A stretch of 15,194 nt of DNA from Bacteroides sp. CAG:144 (GCA_000434215.1 HF999692.1:1-15194); one strand, 5' to 3'. Positions 5,402 through 14,577 are shown, numbered from the stretch's first letter. A program made the numbers and translations. The notes: generated by a model from the letters alone, not told the origin.

Positions 5402-6563
5402 CATAACACCCGCCAACCGGGTAAACCAAATCAGCGAATATTATTTCTCGAAAAAGCTGAAAGAGGTTGCCGACATGAACGCCCGTGGCCTCAATGTCAT
5501 CAGTCTGGGAATAGGAAGTCCCGACCGTCCGCCTCATCCCGAAACAATCGAAACGCTCTGTCGTGAAAGTCGTAAAGACAATACGCACGGCTACCAACCG
5601 TATGTGGGTATTCCCGAATTACGGCAGGCATTTGCCGAGTGGTATAAAAAATGGTACGGAGTAAACCTCAACCCGACCAATGAAATACAACCGCTCATCG
5701 GGTCGAAAGAAGGCATTCTACACATTTCTCTGGCGTTTCTCAATCCCGGAGATGGGGTATTGGTTCCGAATCCCGGATACCCGACCTATACATCGGTAAG
5801 CCGACTGGCCGAAGCCCGTATCCTTCCTTACGAACTGCGGGAGGAAAACAATTGGCAGCCCGACTTCGAAAGTCTGGAAAAAACCGACCTCTCGGGCGTA
5901 AAACTCATGTGGGTAAACTACCCGCACATGCCTACCGGCGCACAGGCAAGTCGTGAACTATTCGAGAAACTAGTCGATTTCGGGCGACGCCACAACATCA
6001 TCATCGTCAACGACAACCCTTATAGCTTCATTCTCAATGATACTCCGCTGAGCCTATTGTCGATACCGGAAGCAAAAGAAATCTGTATCGAAATGAACTC
6101 GATGAGCAAATCGCACAATATGCCCGGTTGGCGCATAGGTATGCTGGCCTCGAATGCTCAATTCGTATCTTGGATACTGCGAGTGAAAAGCAATATCGAC
6201 TCGGGGACTTTCCGTCCCATGCAAGAAGCCGCCGCCCATGCCTTGTCCCTGCCGGCATCGTGGTACGAGGGCAACAACCTGATTTATCAAGAACGCCGAG
6301 GTATAGCCGAAAAAATCGTCGAAGCTCTCGGCTGTACTTTCGATAAAAACCAAAGAGGCATGTTCCTGTGGGCAAAGATTCCGGATAATGTGAAAGACGG
6401 GGCAGAATTGGCCGATAAAGTGTTATATGAGGCACATGTTTTCATCACCCCGGGAATCATATTCGGCAGCCAGGGAGAACGTTATGTACGCATTTCGCTC
6501 TGCGCCGACAAAATCGCTTTGGAAGAATCTCTCAAACGTATCAAAAACCACATCAGAATATAA
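5376..6563 (+). CDS. PLP-dependent class I/II aminotransferase, probably aromatic
   Basis: This encodes a 395-residue fold-type I aminotransferase. HGYQPYVGIPELRQAF is the substrate/PLP approach segment, then IGSKEGI, NPGYPTYTS and WVNYPHMPTGA (in place of the usual NP-x-NPTGA). NDNPYSF contains the PLP-pyridine aspartate region, SMSKSHNMPGWRIG contains the PLP lysine Lys245, and YVRISL contains the substrate carboxylate-binding Arg372. Position between pheA and the DAHP synthase/mutase gene suggests that it transaminates phenylpyruvate and 4-hydroxyphenylpyruvate (or prephenate) to finish Phe and Tyr. The sequence alone does not fix substrate specificity; an LL-diaminopimelate or aspartate aminotransferase-like activity cannot be excluded. 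The chosen start (MPNQKTTY) overlaps the end of pheA by 26 bases. An in-frame ATG at 5331 would lengthen the overlap. Confidence 0.85.
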   Translation: MPNQKTTYNITPANRVNQISEYYFSKKLKEVADMNARGLNVISLGIGSPDRPPHPETIETLCRESRKDNTHGYQPYVGIPELRQAFAEWYKKWYGVNLNPTNEIQPLIGSKEGILHISLAFLNPGDGVLVPNPGYPTYTSVSRLAEARILPYELREENNWQPDFESLEKTDLSGVKLMWVNYPHMPTGAQASRELFEKLVDFGRRHNIIIVNDNPYSFILNDTPLSLLSIPEAKEICIEMNSMSKSHNMPGWRIGMLASNAQFVSWILRVKSNIDSGTFRPMQEAAAHALSLPASWYEGNNLIYQERRGIAEKIVEALGCTFDKNQRGMFLWAKIPDNVKDGAELADKVLYEAHVFITPGIIFGSQGERYVRISLCADKIALEESLKRIKNHIRI

Positions 6564-6586
6564 TAACAATAAAATATCCCTATTCT

Positions 6587-7663
6587 ATGGCAGACACAAT
6601 TATGAATCTGGAACCGATTACCCTGCCGGGTATCGAAAACAAACGTCCGCTCGTCATCGCCGGTCCATGCAGCGCCGAGACCGAAGACCAAGTACTCGAA
6701 ACCGCCAAAGAGCTGGCTGCACAAGGTATCAAAATATTCCGTGCCGGAATATGGAAACCCCGTACCAAACCAGGTGGGTTCGAGGGCGTAGGCAGTATCG
6801 GACTGCCCTGGTTGAAACGTGTGAAGGAAGAAACGGGCATGTATGTCTCGACCGAGGTAGCCAACCAATACCATGTATTCGAAGCACTCAAATACGGCGT
6901 GGATATTCTCTGGATAGGTGCCCGTACCGCTGCGAATCCTTTCTCGATGCAAGAGATAGCCGATGCATTGAAAGGCGTGGACATTCCTATCCTTATCAAA
7001 AACCCCGTCAATCCCGACCTTGAATTGTGGATCGGTGCCGTAGAACGCATCTACAATGCCGGAATACGTAAAATAGGTGTCATTCACCGGGGATTCAGTG
7101 CATACGATAAACGCATCTACCGAAATCTTCCCCAATGGCATATTCCCATCGAACTGCGTCGCCGGTTCCCGAATATTCCCATTATATGCGACCCCAGCCA
7201 CATAGGCGGGAAACGAGATCTTATAGCTCCGCTCAGCCAGCAAGCCATGGACCTCGGATTTGATGGACTCATCATCGAATCGCACTGTAACCCCGATTGT
7301 GCATGGAGCGACGCATCGCAACAAGTTACCCCCGACGTTTTAGCTTATATTCTCGATATGCTTATCATAAGGGAAACATCACAAAGCACCGAAAACCTCA
7401 ACGAATTGCGTCGGCAAATCGACGAACTCGATAACCAACTGCTCGACCTGCTGGCAAAACGCATGCGCATCTCTCGTGAAATCGGTTTGTATAAAAAAGA
7501 GCACGATATGCCTATTTTACAAGCCACCCGTTATGATGAAATCTTGAACAAACGCGTGGAACAAGCTTGTAACATGGATATGGACGGAGAATTTATGAAA
7601 ACTATTTTGGCAGCGATCCACGAAGAGTCGATACGCCAACAAATGGTCATCATCAACAAATAA
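6587..7663 (+). CDS. bifunctional DAHP synthase (type I-beta) / chorismate mutase (AroQ)
   Basis: This 358-residue fusion protein joins the first shikimate-pathway reaction (phosphoenolpyruvate plus erythrose 4-phosphate to DAHP) to the branch-point reaction (chorismate to prephenate). The DAHP synthase domain (about residues 1-265) shows IAGPCSAET with the metal-ligand Cys28, GIWKPRTKPGGF (Lys57-Pro-Arg-Thr60), WIGARTAANP, ILIKNP, IHRGFS, ICDPSHIGG and IESHCNP. The mutase domain (about 270-358) shows LRRQIDELDNQLLDLLAKRM and ISREIGLYKKEHDMPI, giving the AroQ arginines and lysine. In fusions of this orientation from related Bacteroidales the mutase domain is known to act as the allosteric sensor for prephenate; here that is inferred. 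It starts 23 bases after the aminotransferase gene. Gene names in databases vary (aroF, aroG, pheB), so none is given. Confidence 0.94.
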   Translation: MADTIMNLEPITLPGIENKRPLVIAGPCSAETEDQVLETAKELAAQGIKIFRAGIWKPRTKPGGFEGVGSIGLPWLKRVKEETGMYVSTEVANQYHVFEALKYGVDILWIGARTAANPFSMQEIADALKGVDIPILIKNPVNPDLELWIGAVERIYNAGIRKIGVIHRGFSAYDKRIYRNLPQWHIPIELRRRFPNIPIICDPSHIGGKRDLIAPLSQQAMDLGFDGLIIESHCNPDCAWSDASQQVTPDVLAYILDMLIIRETSQSTENLNELRRQIDELDNQLLDLLAKRMRISREIGLYKKEHDMPILQATRYDEILNKRVEQACNMDMDGEFMKTILAAIHEESIRQQMVIINK

Positions 7664-7670
7664 TATCGAA

Positions 7671-8444
7671 ATGAAAATTCTGATTTTAGGAGCCGGGAAA
7701 ATGGGCTCGTTTTTCTCAGACGTATTGAGTTTCGAACACGAAGTCGCCATATACGACACCGACCCTCAACGGCTGCGCTTCACATTCAACACGCAACGTA
7801 TGACGACGATGGAAGAGATCGAAGCCTTCAAACCCGAACTGCTCATCAATGCAGCAACGGTCAAATACACGATCCCTGCTTTCGAATCCGTACTGCCGCA
7901 CATTCCCGAATCTTGTATCATATCCGACATAGCTTCGGTAAAAACCGGACTTCCCGAATTTTACAAGAAAGCTAAACGGTCTTTCGTTTCGACACACCCG
8001 ATGTTCGGCCCCACGTTTGCCAACCTCGGCAGTCTATCCGAAGAAAATGCCATCATCATCACCGAGTCGGACCATTTGGGAAAAGTCTTTTTCAAAGACC
8101 TATACAGTCGTCTGCACCTCAACATCTTCGAATACACATTCAAGCAACACGATGAGACGATAGCCTATTCGCTTTCTATCCCGTTCGTTTCGACAATGGT
8201 ATTCGCTGCTACGATGAAACATCAAGATGCTCCGGGCACGACATTCAAAAGACACATGAATATCGCAAGAGGCCTGTTCTCGGAAGACGACTACCTGCTT
8301 ACCGAAATTCTCTTCAATCCCCACACCGGAGAACAACTGGAAAAAATACAAGAACAGTTGTCGACACTCCAAAATATCATCAAGCAAAAAGATAGTACAG
8401 GCATGAAAAAATACCTCACGCAATTACGGGAAAATATCAAGTAA
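7671..8444 (+). CDS. tyrA: prephenate dehydrogenase
   Basis: This encodes 257 residues that oxidatively decarboxylate prephenate to 4-hydroxyphenylpyruvate for Tyr synthesis. The dinucleotide-binding loop GAGKMG (residues 7-12) follows the first strand. ISDIASVKTG precedes STHPMFGPTF, with the catalytic His109. QHDETIAYSLSIPF starts the C-terminal helical domain. There is no ACT domain, so there is no obvious Tyr feedback site within this polypeptide, which makes transcriptional control by the tandem leader more relevant. It starts 7 bases after the DAHP synthase/mutase gene and is the last gene of the operon, ending just before a strong hairpin. Confidence 0.94.
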   Translation: MKILILGAGKMGSFFSDVLSFEHEVAIYDTDPQRLRFTFNTQRMTTMEEIEAFKPELLINAATVKYTIPAFESVLPHIPESCIISDIASVKTGLPEFYKKAKRSFVSTHPMFGPTFANLGSLSEENAIIITESDHLGKVFFKDLYSRLHLNIFEYTFKQHDETIAYSLSIPFVSTMVFAATMKHQDAPGTTFKRHMNIARGLFSEDDYLLTEILFNPHTGEQLEKIQEQLSTLQNIIKQKDSTGMKKYLTQLRENIK

Positions 8445-8459
8445 CCCCCAAACCACCAC

Positions 8460-8501
8460 GAGAAAAGGGGATATGTATTTTGTGACATATCCCCTTTTCT
8501 C
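8460..8501. terminator. bidirectional terminator between tyrA and trmN6
   Basis: A perfect 16-bp inverted repeat, GAGAAAAGGGGATATG (8460-8475) and CATATCCCCTTTTCTC (8486-8501), has a 10-base loop. The genes on either side converge. Runs of A and T lie mostly inside the stem, so the U-rich part is the end of the distal arm. Confidence 0.75.
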
Positions 8502-8504
8502 ATA

Positions 8505-9224
8505 TCACAACTGTAAATAAAAATCGCGTGTCAAATCGATATATTCGGGCGTCCATTGCAACGGTGCCGTCTCGATTGCCAAATTGTGTTCCTCCCGGAT
8601 CTCGGAGGGTTTGTTTACCCACTCGACCATTACCCGCTTGGGAGGCATACCTTCCCGACCACTCACCCACATGGTACGCCGAACAAAAAGCCCGTACTTC
8701 CGGGCTATGGCAGAAACCGAATCATGCAATCCTGCCGGAAATATAAGCGATATACGTCCTCCGGGAAGTAATAGCGACACAGCCCCACGCAAGAGAGACT
8801 CATATGTAAGACGCCCGGTATGTCGAGCCGTGAGACGAGCTGCATCTTCGGGTAAAAGCGATTTTTCAAAATAAGGCGGATTCGATACAATGTGGTCATA
8901 CCGGACAGTTGCAGAAGTTGCAAAATCGAGAAAATCGGAGGTATGAATCCTTAGCCTGTTTTTCCACGGCGAACGATCGGTATTCTCAGCAGCCTGTTCT
9001 GCCGCGACAGCATCGATTTCCACGCCCTCTATCATTGTCCTGTCCGATGTTCTCTGGGCAATCATCAAAGATATAAGGCCGGTTCCGCACCCGACATCAA
9101 GAATGCGGCGACATGCATCGACGTCGCACCACGCACCTATCAAAACACCGTCGGTACCGACTTTCATGGCACATCGGTCATGCCATACGGTAAATTGTTT
9201 GAACCGGAAATAGGGATTACTCAT
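8505..9224 (-). CDS. trmN6: tRNA1(Val) adenine-37 N6-methyltransferase-like protein
   Basis: This encodes a 239-residue SAM-dependent methyltransferase resembling TrmN6/YfiC, which methylates the N6 of A37 in valine tRNA. It begins with the characteristic FRFKQFTVWHDRCAMKVGTDG segment (residues 6-26). SAM motif I is ILDVGCGTG (41-49), an acidic residue after the second strand lies in GVEID (67-71), and the catalytic SNPPYF (Asn115-Pro-Pro-Tyr118) is typical of N6-adenine methyltransferases. The frame is open to 9278, but the ATG at 9224 matches the family N-terminus (MSNPYFRFKQF) and lies after the promoter box 9263-9256. It is divergent from lon. Confidence 0.88.
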   Translation of the reverse strand: MSNPYFRFKQFTVWHDRCAMKVGTDGVLIGAWCDVDACRRILDVGCGTGLISLMIAQRTSDRTMIEGVEIDAVAAEQAAENTDRSPWKNRLRIHTSDFLDFATSATVRYDHIVSNPPYFEKSLLPEDAARLTARHTGRLTYESLLRGAVSLLLPGGRISLIFPAGLHDSVSAIARKYGLFVRRTMWVSGREGMPPKRVMVEWVNKPSEIREEHNLAIETAPLQWTPEYIDLTRDFYLQL

Positions 9225-9255
9225 ATTATTCGGGACTTTTTCGTCAGCAAATAAA

Positions 9256-9263
9256 CAAAAATA
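9256..9263 (-). promoter_or_regulatory. -7 promoter box for trmN6
   Basis: On the minus strand TATTTTTG runs from 9263 to 9256, matching TAnnTTTG, about 31 bases ahead of the chosen ATG. The -33 box is not clear. Confidence 0.45.
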
Positions 9264-9295
9264 TATAATAATACCCATAGTCGATAAAGAATCAT

Positions 9296-9303
9296 TAACT
9301 TTG
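9296..9303 (+). promoter_or_regulatory. -7 promoter box for lon
   Basis: TAACTTTG matches TAnnTTTG and would give a leader of roughly 85 bases before the lon ATG. No good -33 TTTG is present. I recognised no heat-shock operator such as CIRCE in the leader. Confidence 0.4.
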
Positions 9304-9395
9304 GCACGTCAATTGCTGTTTAGAAAGGTAAGCCAATTTGTGCGACAAAGTGCTGAATAAACCGAAACCTGACAAAATGACAAATACGATTAACT

Positions 9396-11873
9396 ATGAT
9401 TTCATCTGATAAAAACATCTTTTTCGATACCGACGAGAATACCAATATCGGCACGATTTTTGCCGAAATCGACGGATCGCCCGATATCGAATGTCCGGGT
9501 CTCGACGAAAAAAAATTACCGATTCTCCCCTTACGCAACATGGTGTTGTTTCCCGGCGTAACCCTTCCTATTACCGTTGGCAGGTCCAAGTCGCTGCAAC
9601 TGGTACGCGAAGCCGCCAAAAAGAAACAACTCATCGGCGTTGTCTGCCAGAAGGATATGTACAAAGACGATCCCGATGAAACCGACGACCTCTATCCTAT
9701 CGGTTCTATGGGAGAAATTATCAAGATACTGGAAATGCCCGACGGCAATACGACAGTCATTTTACAAGGGAAACAGCGTTTTCACCTTGATGAGGTTACG
9801 TCCTATTTTCCGTACATTACCGGAAATATCACGCTCCAACCCGAAATCATGCCCCAAGAAAACGACAAGGAATTCGAAGCATTGCTCGATGCATTGAAAG
9901 ACATTACGCTCGATGTGTTGAAGTCGATGCCCGAACCACCGAGAGAACTCATTTTTGCTTTGCGTAACATGGGCAATATGCTCTATCTCGTCAATTTCTT
10001 GTGCACGAATATTCCTTTTACGCCGCAACAGAAACAAGAGTTTCTCGATATTCCGACAGTAAAAGAGCGCGCTTTCGCCCTCTATGCCGCCCTGCGCAAA
10101 GAAGCTCAACTCCTCGAAATAAAAGCCGATATCCAATCGAAAACCCGTGCCGATATCAACCAGCAACAACGCGAGCATTTCCTACAACAACAGATAAAAA
10201 CCATACAGGACGAGTTGGGTGGCAATAGCCAAGAGCAAGATATCGAAGAGCTTTCGCAAAAAGCGGCGCAAAAGAAATGGAGCGAAGAAGTCCAAGAAGT
10301 ATTCGATAAAGAGCTGCGTCGACTGGAACGACTTTACCCCCAATCTCCCGATTTTTCGGTACAGTACAACTACCTCGAAACGTTGACTGACTTGCCATGG
10401 GGTGAATACACGACAGATAACTTCAACTTGAAAAATGCCCAACGGCAACTCGACAAAGACCATTACGGTCTCGAAAAAGTCAAAGAGCGTATCATAGAAC
10501 ATCTCGCCGTACTCAAATTACGGGGAGATATGAAAGCTCCCATCATCTGCCTGTACGGTCCTCCGGGTGTGGGAAAAACCTCTTTGGGCAAATCGATCGC
10601 CGCCGCACTAGACCGCAAATACGTACGTGTTTCATTAGGCGGTCTGCACGACGAGGCCGAAATACGAGGGCATCGCCGTACTTATATCGGAGCCATGCCG
10701 GGACGAATCATTCAGGGCATACAGAAAGCGGGAGCCTCCAATCCGGTATTCGTTCTCGATGAAATCGATAAAATAGGCAACGACTTCAAGGGCGACCCGG
10801 CATCGGCACTTCTCGAAGTGCTCGACCCGGAGCAAAATAATGCGTTTCACGACAATTATCTCGACATCGACTACGACCTCTCGAAAGTATTGTTTATAGC
10901 CACGGCCAACAACCTGAACACCATCTCTCGGCCTCTGCTCGACCGTATGGAACTCATCGAAGTCTCGGGCTACATACAGGAAGAAAAAGTCGAGATAGGC
11001 CGACGCCACCTCGTTCCCAAACAACTCGAAGAACATGGTTTGAACAAAGACGATCTCGATATACCCAAGAAAACAATGGCAGCCATCATCGAATCGTACA
11101 CGCGGGAATCGGGTGTACGGGAACTCGATAAAAAAATTGCGAAAATCATGCGGAAGGTCGCTCGAAAAAAAGCATCGGGCGAACAGTGGAACCATGAATT
11201 GTCCATAGACGAACTTGCGGAATATCTCGGCATGAAAGAATATATGCGCGACCGTTATGAAGGGAATGATTATGCCGGTGTAGTAACCGGTCTCGCATGG
11301 ACGGCCGTAGGTGGGGAAATTCTTTATATCGAGTCGAGTTTGAGCCGCAACAAAGGCGAAAAACTTACGCTCACAGGAAATCTGGGCGATGTGATGAAAG
11401 AATCCGCCGTTATCGCTTTGCAATATGTCAAAGCCCACGCCGATCAACTGGGTATCGACTACGACGTATTCAACCACTGGAATCTGCATATCCACGTACC
11501 CGAAGGCGCCATACCCAAAGACGGGCCGTCGGCCGGCATTACAATGGTAACATCTATCGCCTCGACATTTACCCAGCGTAAAGTACGGGCTCACCTCGCC
11601 ATGACGGGAGAAATCACACTTCGCGGCCGCGTACTGCCCGTCGGGGGTATCAAAGAAAAAATTCTTGCGGCAAAGCGTGCCGGCATCAAAGAGATCATTC
11701 TCTGCGAAGAAAACCGAAAAGATATCGAAGACATAAAAGAGAACTATCTCAAAGGGTTGAAATTCTACTATGTACACGATATAAAAGAGGTTCTCGATAT
11801 CGCCCTGCTCAAAGAAAAAGTCTCCCACCCGATAGACCTTTCCATACCCAAAGAATGTAGCGATAAAGAATGA
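9396..11873 (+). CDS. lon: ATP-dependent endopeptidase La (Lon)
   Basis: This encodes the 825-residue Lon protease, a cytoplasmic hexameric AAA+ enzyme that degrades misfolded and regulatory proteins. The N-terminal substrate domain begins with [20 protein letters not shown] (about residues 44-63), after an acidic extension usual for Bacteroidota Lon. A helical linker (about 220-330) leads into the AAA+ domain with Walker A GPPGVGKT (Gly388-Thr395), Walker [11 protein letters not shown] and a sensor region [11 protein letters not shown]. The protease domain contains PKDGPSAG with the catalytic Ser712 and GGIKEK with Lys755, the Ser-Lys dyad. All key residues are present. It is a single-gene transcript: divergent from trmN6 upstream and closed by a strong terminator downstream. 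Confidence 0.97.
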   Translation: MISSDKNIFFDTDENTNIGTIFAEIDGSPDIECPGLDEKKLPILPLRNMVLFPGVTLPITVGRSKSLQLVREAAKKKQLIGVVCQKDMYKDDPDETDDLYPIGSMGEIIKILEMPDGNTTVILQGKQRFHLDEVTSYFPYITGNITLQPEIMPQENDKEFEALLDALKDITLDVLKSMPEPPRELIFALRNMGNMLYLVNFLCTNIPFTPQQKQEFLDIPTVKERAFALYAALRKEAQLLEIKADIQSKTRADINQQQREHFLQQQIKTIQDELGGNSQEQDIEELSQKAAQKKWSEEVQEVFDKELRRLERLYPQSPDFSVQYNYLETLTDLPWGEYTTDNFNLKNAQRQLDKDHYGLEKVKERIIEHLAVLKLRGDMKAPIICLYGPPGVGKTSLGKSIAAALDRKYVRVSLGGLHDEAEIRGHRRTYIGAMPGRIIQGIQKAGASNPVFVLDEIDKIGNDFKGDPASALLEVLDPEQNNAFHDNYLDIDYDLSKVLFIATANNLNTISRPLLDRMELIEVSGYIQEEKVEIGRRHLVPKQLEEHGLNKDDLDIPKKTMAAIIESYTRESGVRELDKKIAKIMRKVARKKASGEQWNHELSIDELAEYLGMKEYMRDRYEGNDYAGVVTGLAWTAVGGEILYIESSLSRNKGEKLTLTGNLGDVMKESAVIALQYVKAHADQLGIDYDVFNHWNLHIHVPEGAIPKDGPSAGITMVTSIASTFTQRKVRAHLAMTGEITLRGRVLPVGGIKEKILAAKRAGIKEIILCEENRKDIEDIKENYLKGLKFYYVHDIKEVLDIALLKEKVSHPIDLSIPKECSDKE

Positions 11874-11895
11874 CCATAAAACTTATTTCCTTTAT

Positions 11896-11926
11896 AAAAG
11901 GGGTTACTTTGAGGTAACCCCTTTTT
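11896..11926 (+). terminator. intrinsic terminator of lon
   Basis: AAAAGGGGTTAC (11896-11907) pairs with GTAACCCCTTTT (11914-11925), a perfect 12-bp stem with a 6-base loop. Five T end the distal arm and a further T-rich tract (TTTATTTTT) follows. Confidence 0.9.
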
Positions 11927-12135
11927 ATTTTTCTACAAAATAAAAACCGCCGTAGAAACTTTTTTATAATCGACATACGTCTAACGACAAAAATATAATC
12001 ATAGATATGCACATTAAACAATTCTTCAAAATATTATTTATGACAGCCCACATAACCCACCAAAATAAAAATATAGTCTCTGGTACATCATGATAAATCA
12101 TAGATAATTATCCTAAACGTTTTTTGTTTGTTCAT

Positions 12136-12143
12136 TATTTTTG
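12136..12143 (+). promoter_or_regulatory. -7 promoter box for the outer-membrane protein gene
   Basis: TATTTTTG matches TAnnTTTG, 33 bases before the ATG at 12177. It overlaps the TTG at 12141, so that in-frame TTG cannot be the start if this promoter is used. The -33 box is not clear. The rest of the AT-rich gap after the lon terminator shows no gene. Confidence 0.45.
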
Positions 12144-12176
12144 TTCAAAAAAGAATATATTTCATTCTCAAATACC

Positions 12177-14468
12177 ATGTCAAAATCCATACTGTTTTTT
12201 CTTTGCCTTTTACTTGCCAGCACTTTATCTGCCCAAGAAATCGAAATAGAAGGTCATGTACTCGACAGCGAACGAAACGACCTGATAGGAGCCGCTGTAC
12301 GTTGCTTCGATAACGATTCCCTACTCGTGAAAAGCACCGTAACCGATAGCAAAGGCGACTTTACCTTGCATGTACCCGAAGGGAAAAGGGTGTTTTGTCT
12401 CCGCATCAATTACCTCGGGTACAAAGAACTGACTCTCATACTGAATCCCACAGAAGAAAAACTTATCCGTCTCGGAGACATCACCCTGAGTGAAAATACC
12501 GTACAAGTACAAGAGGTTACCGTAATAGGGAAACAAACCGTGCGTACCGAAGACAAAACAATGGTGTATCCTACCCGGGAGCAGTTACGCCACGCATACG
12601 ACGGATACAGCGCCTTGACATCTTTGATGATACCCGGAGTAAAAGCGAATATTCAGAACTCCACACCCACCTATCTCGACCAAGAGATATTTTTCTGCAT
12701 CAACGGAATGGAAGCGACACAAGAAGAAGTAAACAATCTGAATCCGCGGGACATCAAACGGGTAGACTTCTACCCAAATGGTCGTTCGGATTATCCAGAA
12801 GCCGATGTCGTTCTCGACTATGTACTGAAAGAACGCGATTATGCCGGATCGGTCGCCCTCAACGGAAAAGAACAACTGAACAGACCTTACGGATACGGCC
12901 GTGGAACAATCCAATATTTTCAAAAGAAATCGGAATTCGCCCTCTCGGTATCGGACAAATATACCTATGCCAAAGATCATAACGAGAGTTACACCGAGAC
13001 GACTTACGGATTCCCGGGAAAAACAATCATCAATACCTCGAACGAACTTCCTTCAAGAGAAACCAACAATCACCTAAGCAGTTATTTCAACTACATCTAC
13101 AAGGATAAAAAGCAAACTGTCTATTCTTCTTTCCGCATGAACAGGAACATGGAAAGAAGTGATATATGGACACGTGAAACATTCAGCAATATGCCGGGAA
13201 TCTATACCCGTCGGGAAAACAAACATTCGCTCGATTTACAACCCGCACTGAGAATGCGATATAACCGCGTACTGAAAAACGAACAACGTCTGCGAGTGGA
13301 ATGGTATGGAAATCGCGGTAACAACGATTACAAACGCTGGTATGCCTACCATACCGACGACGTGATAACCTCGTCTTACAGTAACGCCACCGACGAGAAA
13401 AGTTGGCATACGAGTTTCAAAACCAGTTACAGCAAAACATTCAAGAACCGCTCTTCTCTCAGTGTGGAAGGTTATCAGGACTTTACCCGTACCGACAACC
13501 GCAACATACGGGAAGGAAACGCCTCGGACGTCTATCTGAGCCGGGGTAACACACGCTTATACGCCACTTATGATTATCGGATAAAAAACAGACTGAACTT
13601 ACAATTCCGCCTGGCCGAACAGTTATCGTTCAGCCGGACGAGAAACCGGTCATCATTCGACCACCAGTTCATACCCTCCCTGCAACTTACTTTTACGAAA
13701 AAAGCGCATAATTTGAGAATAAAGGCCTCTTTTAGAAGTACAGAACCCTCTGCCTCGGATATGACTACCACGGAATACAAAGACAACGAATATATGCTCC
13801 ACACAGGAAATCCCGCTCTGAGAAACGAATGGAAATTCAACAGCCGAATCAGTTATACATGGACCCGAAACAATCTCTCACTGATGCCCTATATCCAAAA
13901 CAACGGCAAAACCCGAACCATGTATGAAAAAATCGATTACTCGGAAAAACATGGCATGTTCATTTCCCGAAAAGAAAACGGTGGACTCGGCTTCTCGCAA
14001 CAATACGGTCTAAACGTACAATATGAAGTCATTCCTCAACGGCTGTTCATAGGAGCAGAAGGGGTATACGCCCATATAAGCTCTTCGTTGTGGAAAAATT
14101 TTCATTACAATGCTTTTTTCGGAATCGGCGGATATACATATTTCATGTACAAAGGTTTTTCGGTCAACGCCAATTGCAGTTACATCAATAAAAATTTCGA
14201 CCCGTCCACAGCCGTACTGTCATCTCGACGGATAGCCATGAATATACAAGTTACATACAATATCGACAATTGGAACTTCTCTTTTTATACCTATAACCCG
14301 TTTCTCAAAGGCGCATACGATACCGAATATGAACAGTTGACCTATACCTATAAATCGCATATAAGCAAATCTCGTGTCGAAACCGGAAACATATTCCACC
14401 TTATTATAAATTATCGCTTTACATTCGGAAATAAAAAGCACAAATTCCACAATGAAGATATGGAATAA
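12177..14468 (+). CDS. outer-membrane beta-barrel protein with carboxypeptidase-regulatory-like N-terminus
   Basis: This encodes 763 residues of a TonB-dependent-receptor-like family. A signal peptide (MSKSILFFLCLLLASTLSAQ) is followed by a carboxypeptidase D regulatory-like beta-sandwich (about residues 21-105: IEGHVLDSERNDLIGAAV, STVTDSKGDFTLHVPEG, LRINYLGYKE). A TonB-box-like QEVTVIGK segment comes next, then a plug-like region (about 125-225; SLMIPGVKANIQN, IKRVDFYPNGRSDYPEADVV). The remaining residues are rich in alternating aromatic/polar strands typical of an outer-membrane barrel, ending with LIINYRFTFGNK. It resembles the family annotated as outer membrane beta-barrel proteins in Bacteroidota. 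It stands alone: no SusD-like lipoprotein, sigma/anti-sigma pair or enzyme is adjacent, so the substrate cannot be inferred. Confidence 0.82.
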   Translation: MSKSILFFLCLLLASTLSAQEIEIEGHVLDSERNDLIGAAVRCFDNDSLLVKSTVTDSKGDFTLHVPEGKRVFCLRINYLGYKELTLILNPTEEKLIRLGDITLSENTVQVQEVTVIGKQTVRTEDKTMVYPTREQLRHAYDGYSALTSLMIPGVKANIQNSTPTYLDQEIFFCINGMEATQEEVNNLNPRDIKRVDFYPNGRSDYPEADVVLDYVLKERDYAGSVALNGKEQLNRPYGYGRGTIQYFQKKSEFALSVSDKYTYAKDHNESYTETTYGFPGKTIINTSNELPSRETNNHLSSYFNYIYKDKKQTVYSSFRMNRNMERSDIWTRETFSNMPGIYTRRENKHSLDLQPALRMRYNRVLKNEQRLRVEWYGNRGNNDYKRWYAYHTDDVITSSYSNATDEKSWHTSFKTSYSKTFKNRSSLSVEGYQDFTRTDNRNIREGNASDVYLSRGNTRLYATYDYRIKNRLNLQFRLAEQLSFSRTRNRSSFDHQFIPSLQLTFTKKAHNLRIKASFRSTEPSASDMTTTEYKDNEYMLHTGNPALRNEWKFNSRISYTWTRNNLSLMPYIQNNGKTRTMYEKIDYSEKHGMFISRKENGGLGFSQQYGLNVQYEVIPQRLFIGAEGVYAHISSSLWKNFHYNAFFGIGGYTYFMYKGFSVNANCSYINKNFDPSTAVLSSRRIAMNIQVTYNIDNWNFSFYTYNPFLKGAYDTEYEQLTYTYKSHISKSRVETGNIFHLIINYRFTFGNKKHKFHNEDME

Positions 14469-14518
14469 ATAAACCGGTATTATTTCTCCCTTCAAAAACA
14501 ATAAAAAACCGACTGTCG

Positions 14519-14546
14519 ATAGAGACGAATTTAGTTTCGTCTCTAT
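14519..14546. other. inverted repeat between the barrel gene and prfA
   Basis: ATAGAGACGAA (14519-14529) and TTCGTCTCTAT (14536-14546) form a perfect 11-bp stem with a 6-base loop. It lacks a U-run on the plus strand, so it may be a weak or factor-assisted terminator, an mRNA 3'-end stabiliser, or an operator just upstream of the prfA -7 box. Confidence 0.5.
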
Positions 14547-14569
14547 GTAAAAGTTCCGTGGCGATTTTG

Positions 14570-14577
14570 TATATTTG
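14570..14577 (+). promoter_or_regulatory. -7 promoter box for prfA
   Basis: TATATTTG matches TAnnTTTG, 18 bases before the prfA ATG. No clear TTTG lies at the -33 distance. Confidence 0.5.

Noticed and set aside
6482..7324. 280-codon minus-strand open frame across the aminotransferase end and DAHP synthase
   Set aside because: It overlaps two clearly real genes on the opposite strand and shows no family motifs, so it is a shadow.
10635..11828. 397-codon open frame on the minus strand inside lon
   Set aside because: It is antisense to a lon gene with all catalytic motifs intact, and its translation has no recognisable domain. It is a shadow of the codon bias of lon.
11809..12021. 70-codon minus-strand frame across the lon terminator
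   Set aside because: It runs through a perfect terminator hairpin and into the lon coding end, and has no promoter or recognisable product.
12090..12101. Short near-palindrome ATGATAAATCAT in the gap before the barrel-protein gene
   Set aside because: Such AT-rich near-palindromes are expected by chance in this composition, and no second copy was seen that would support an operator.
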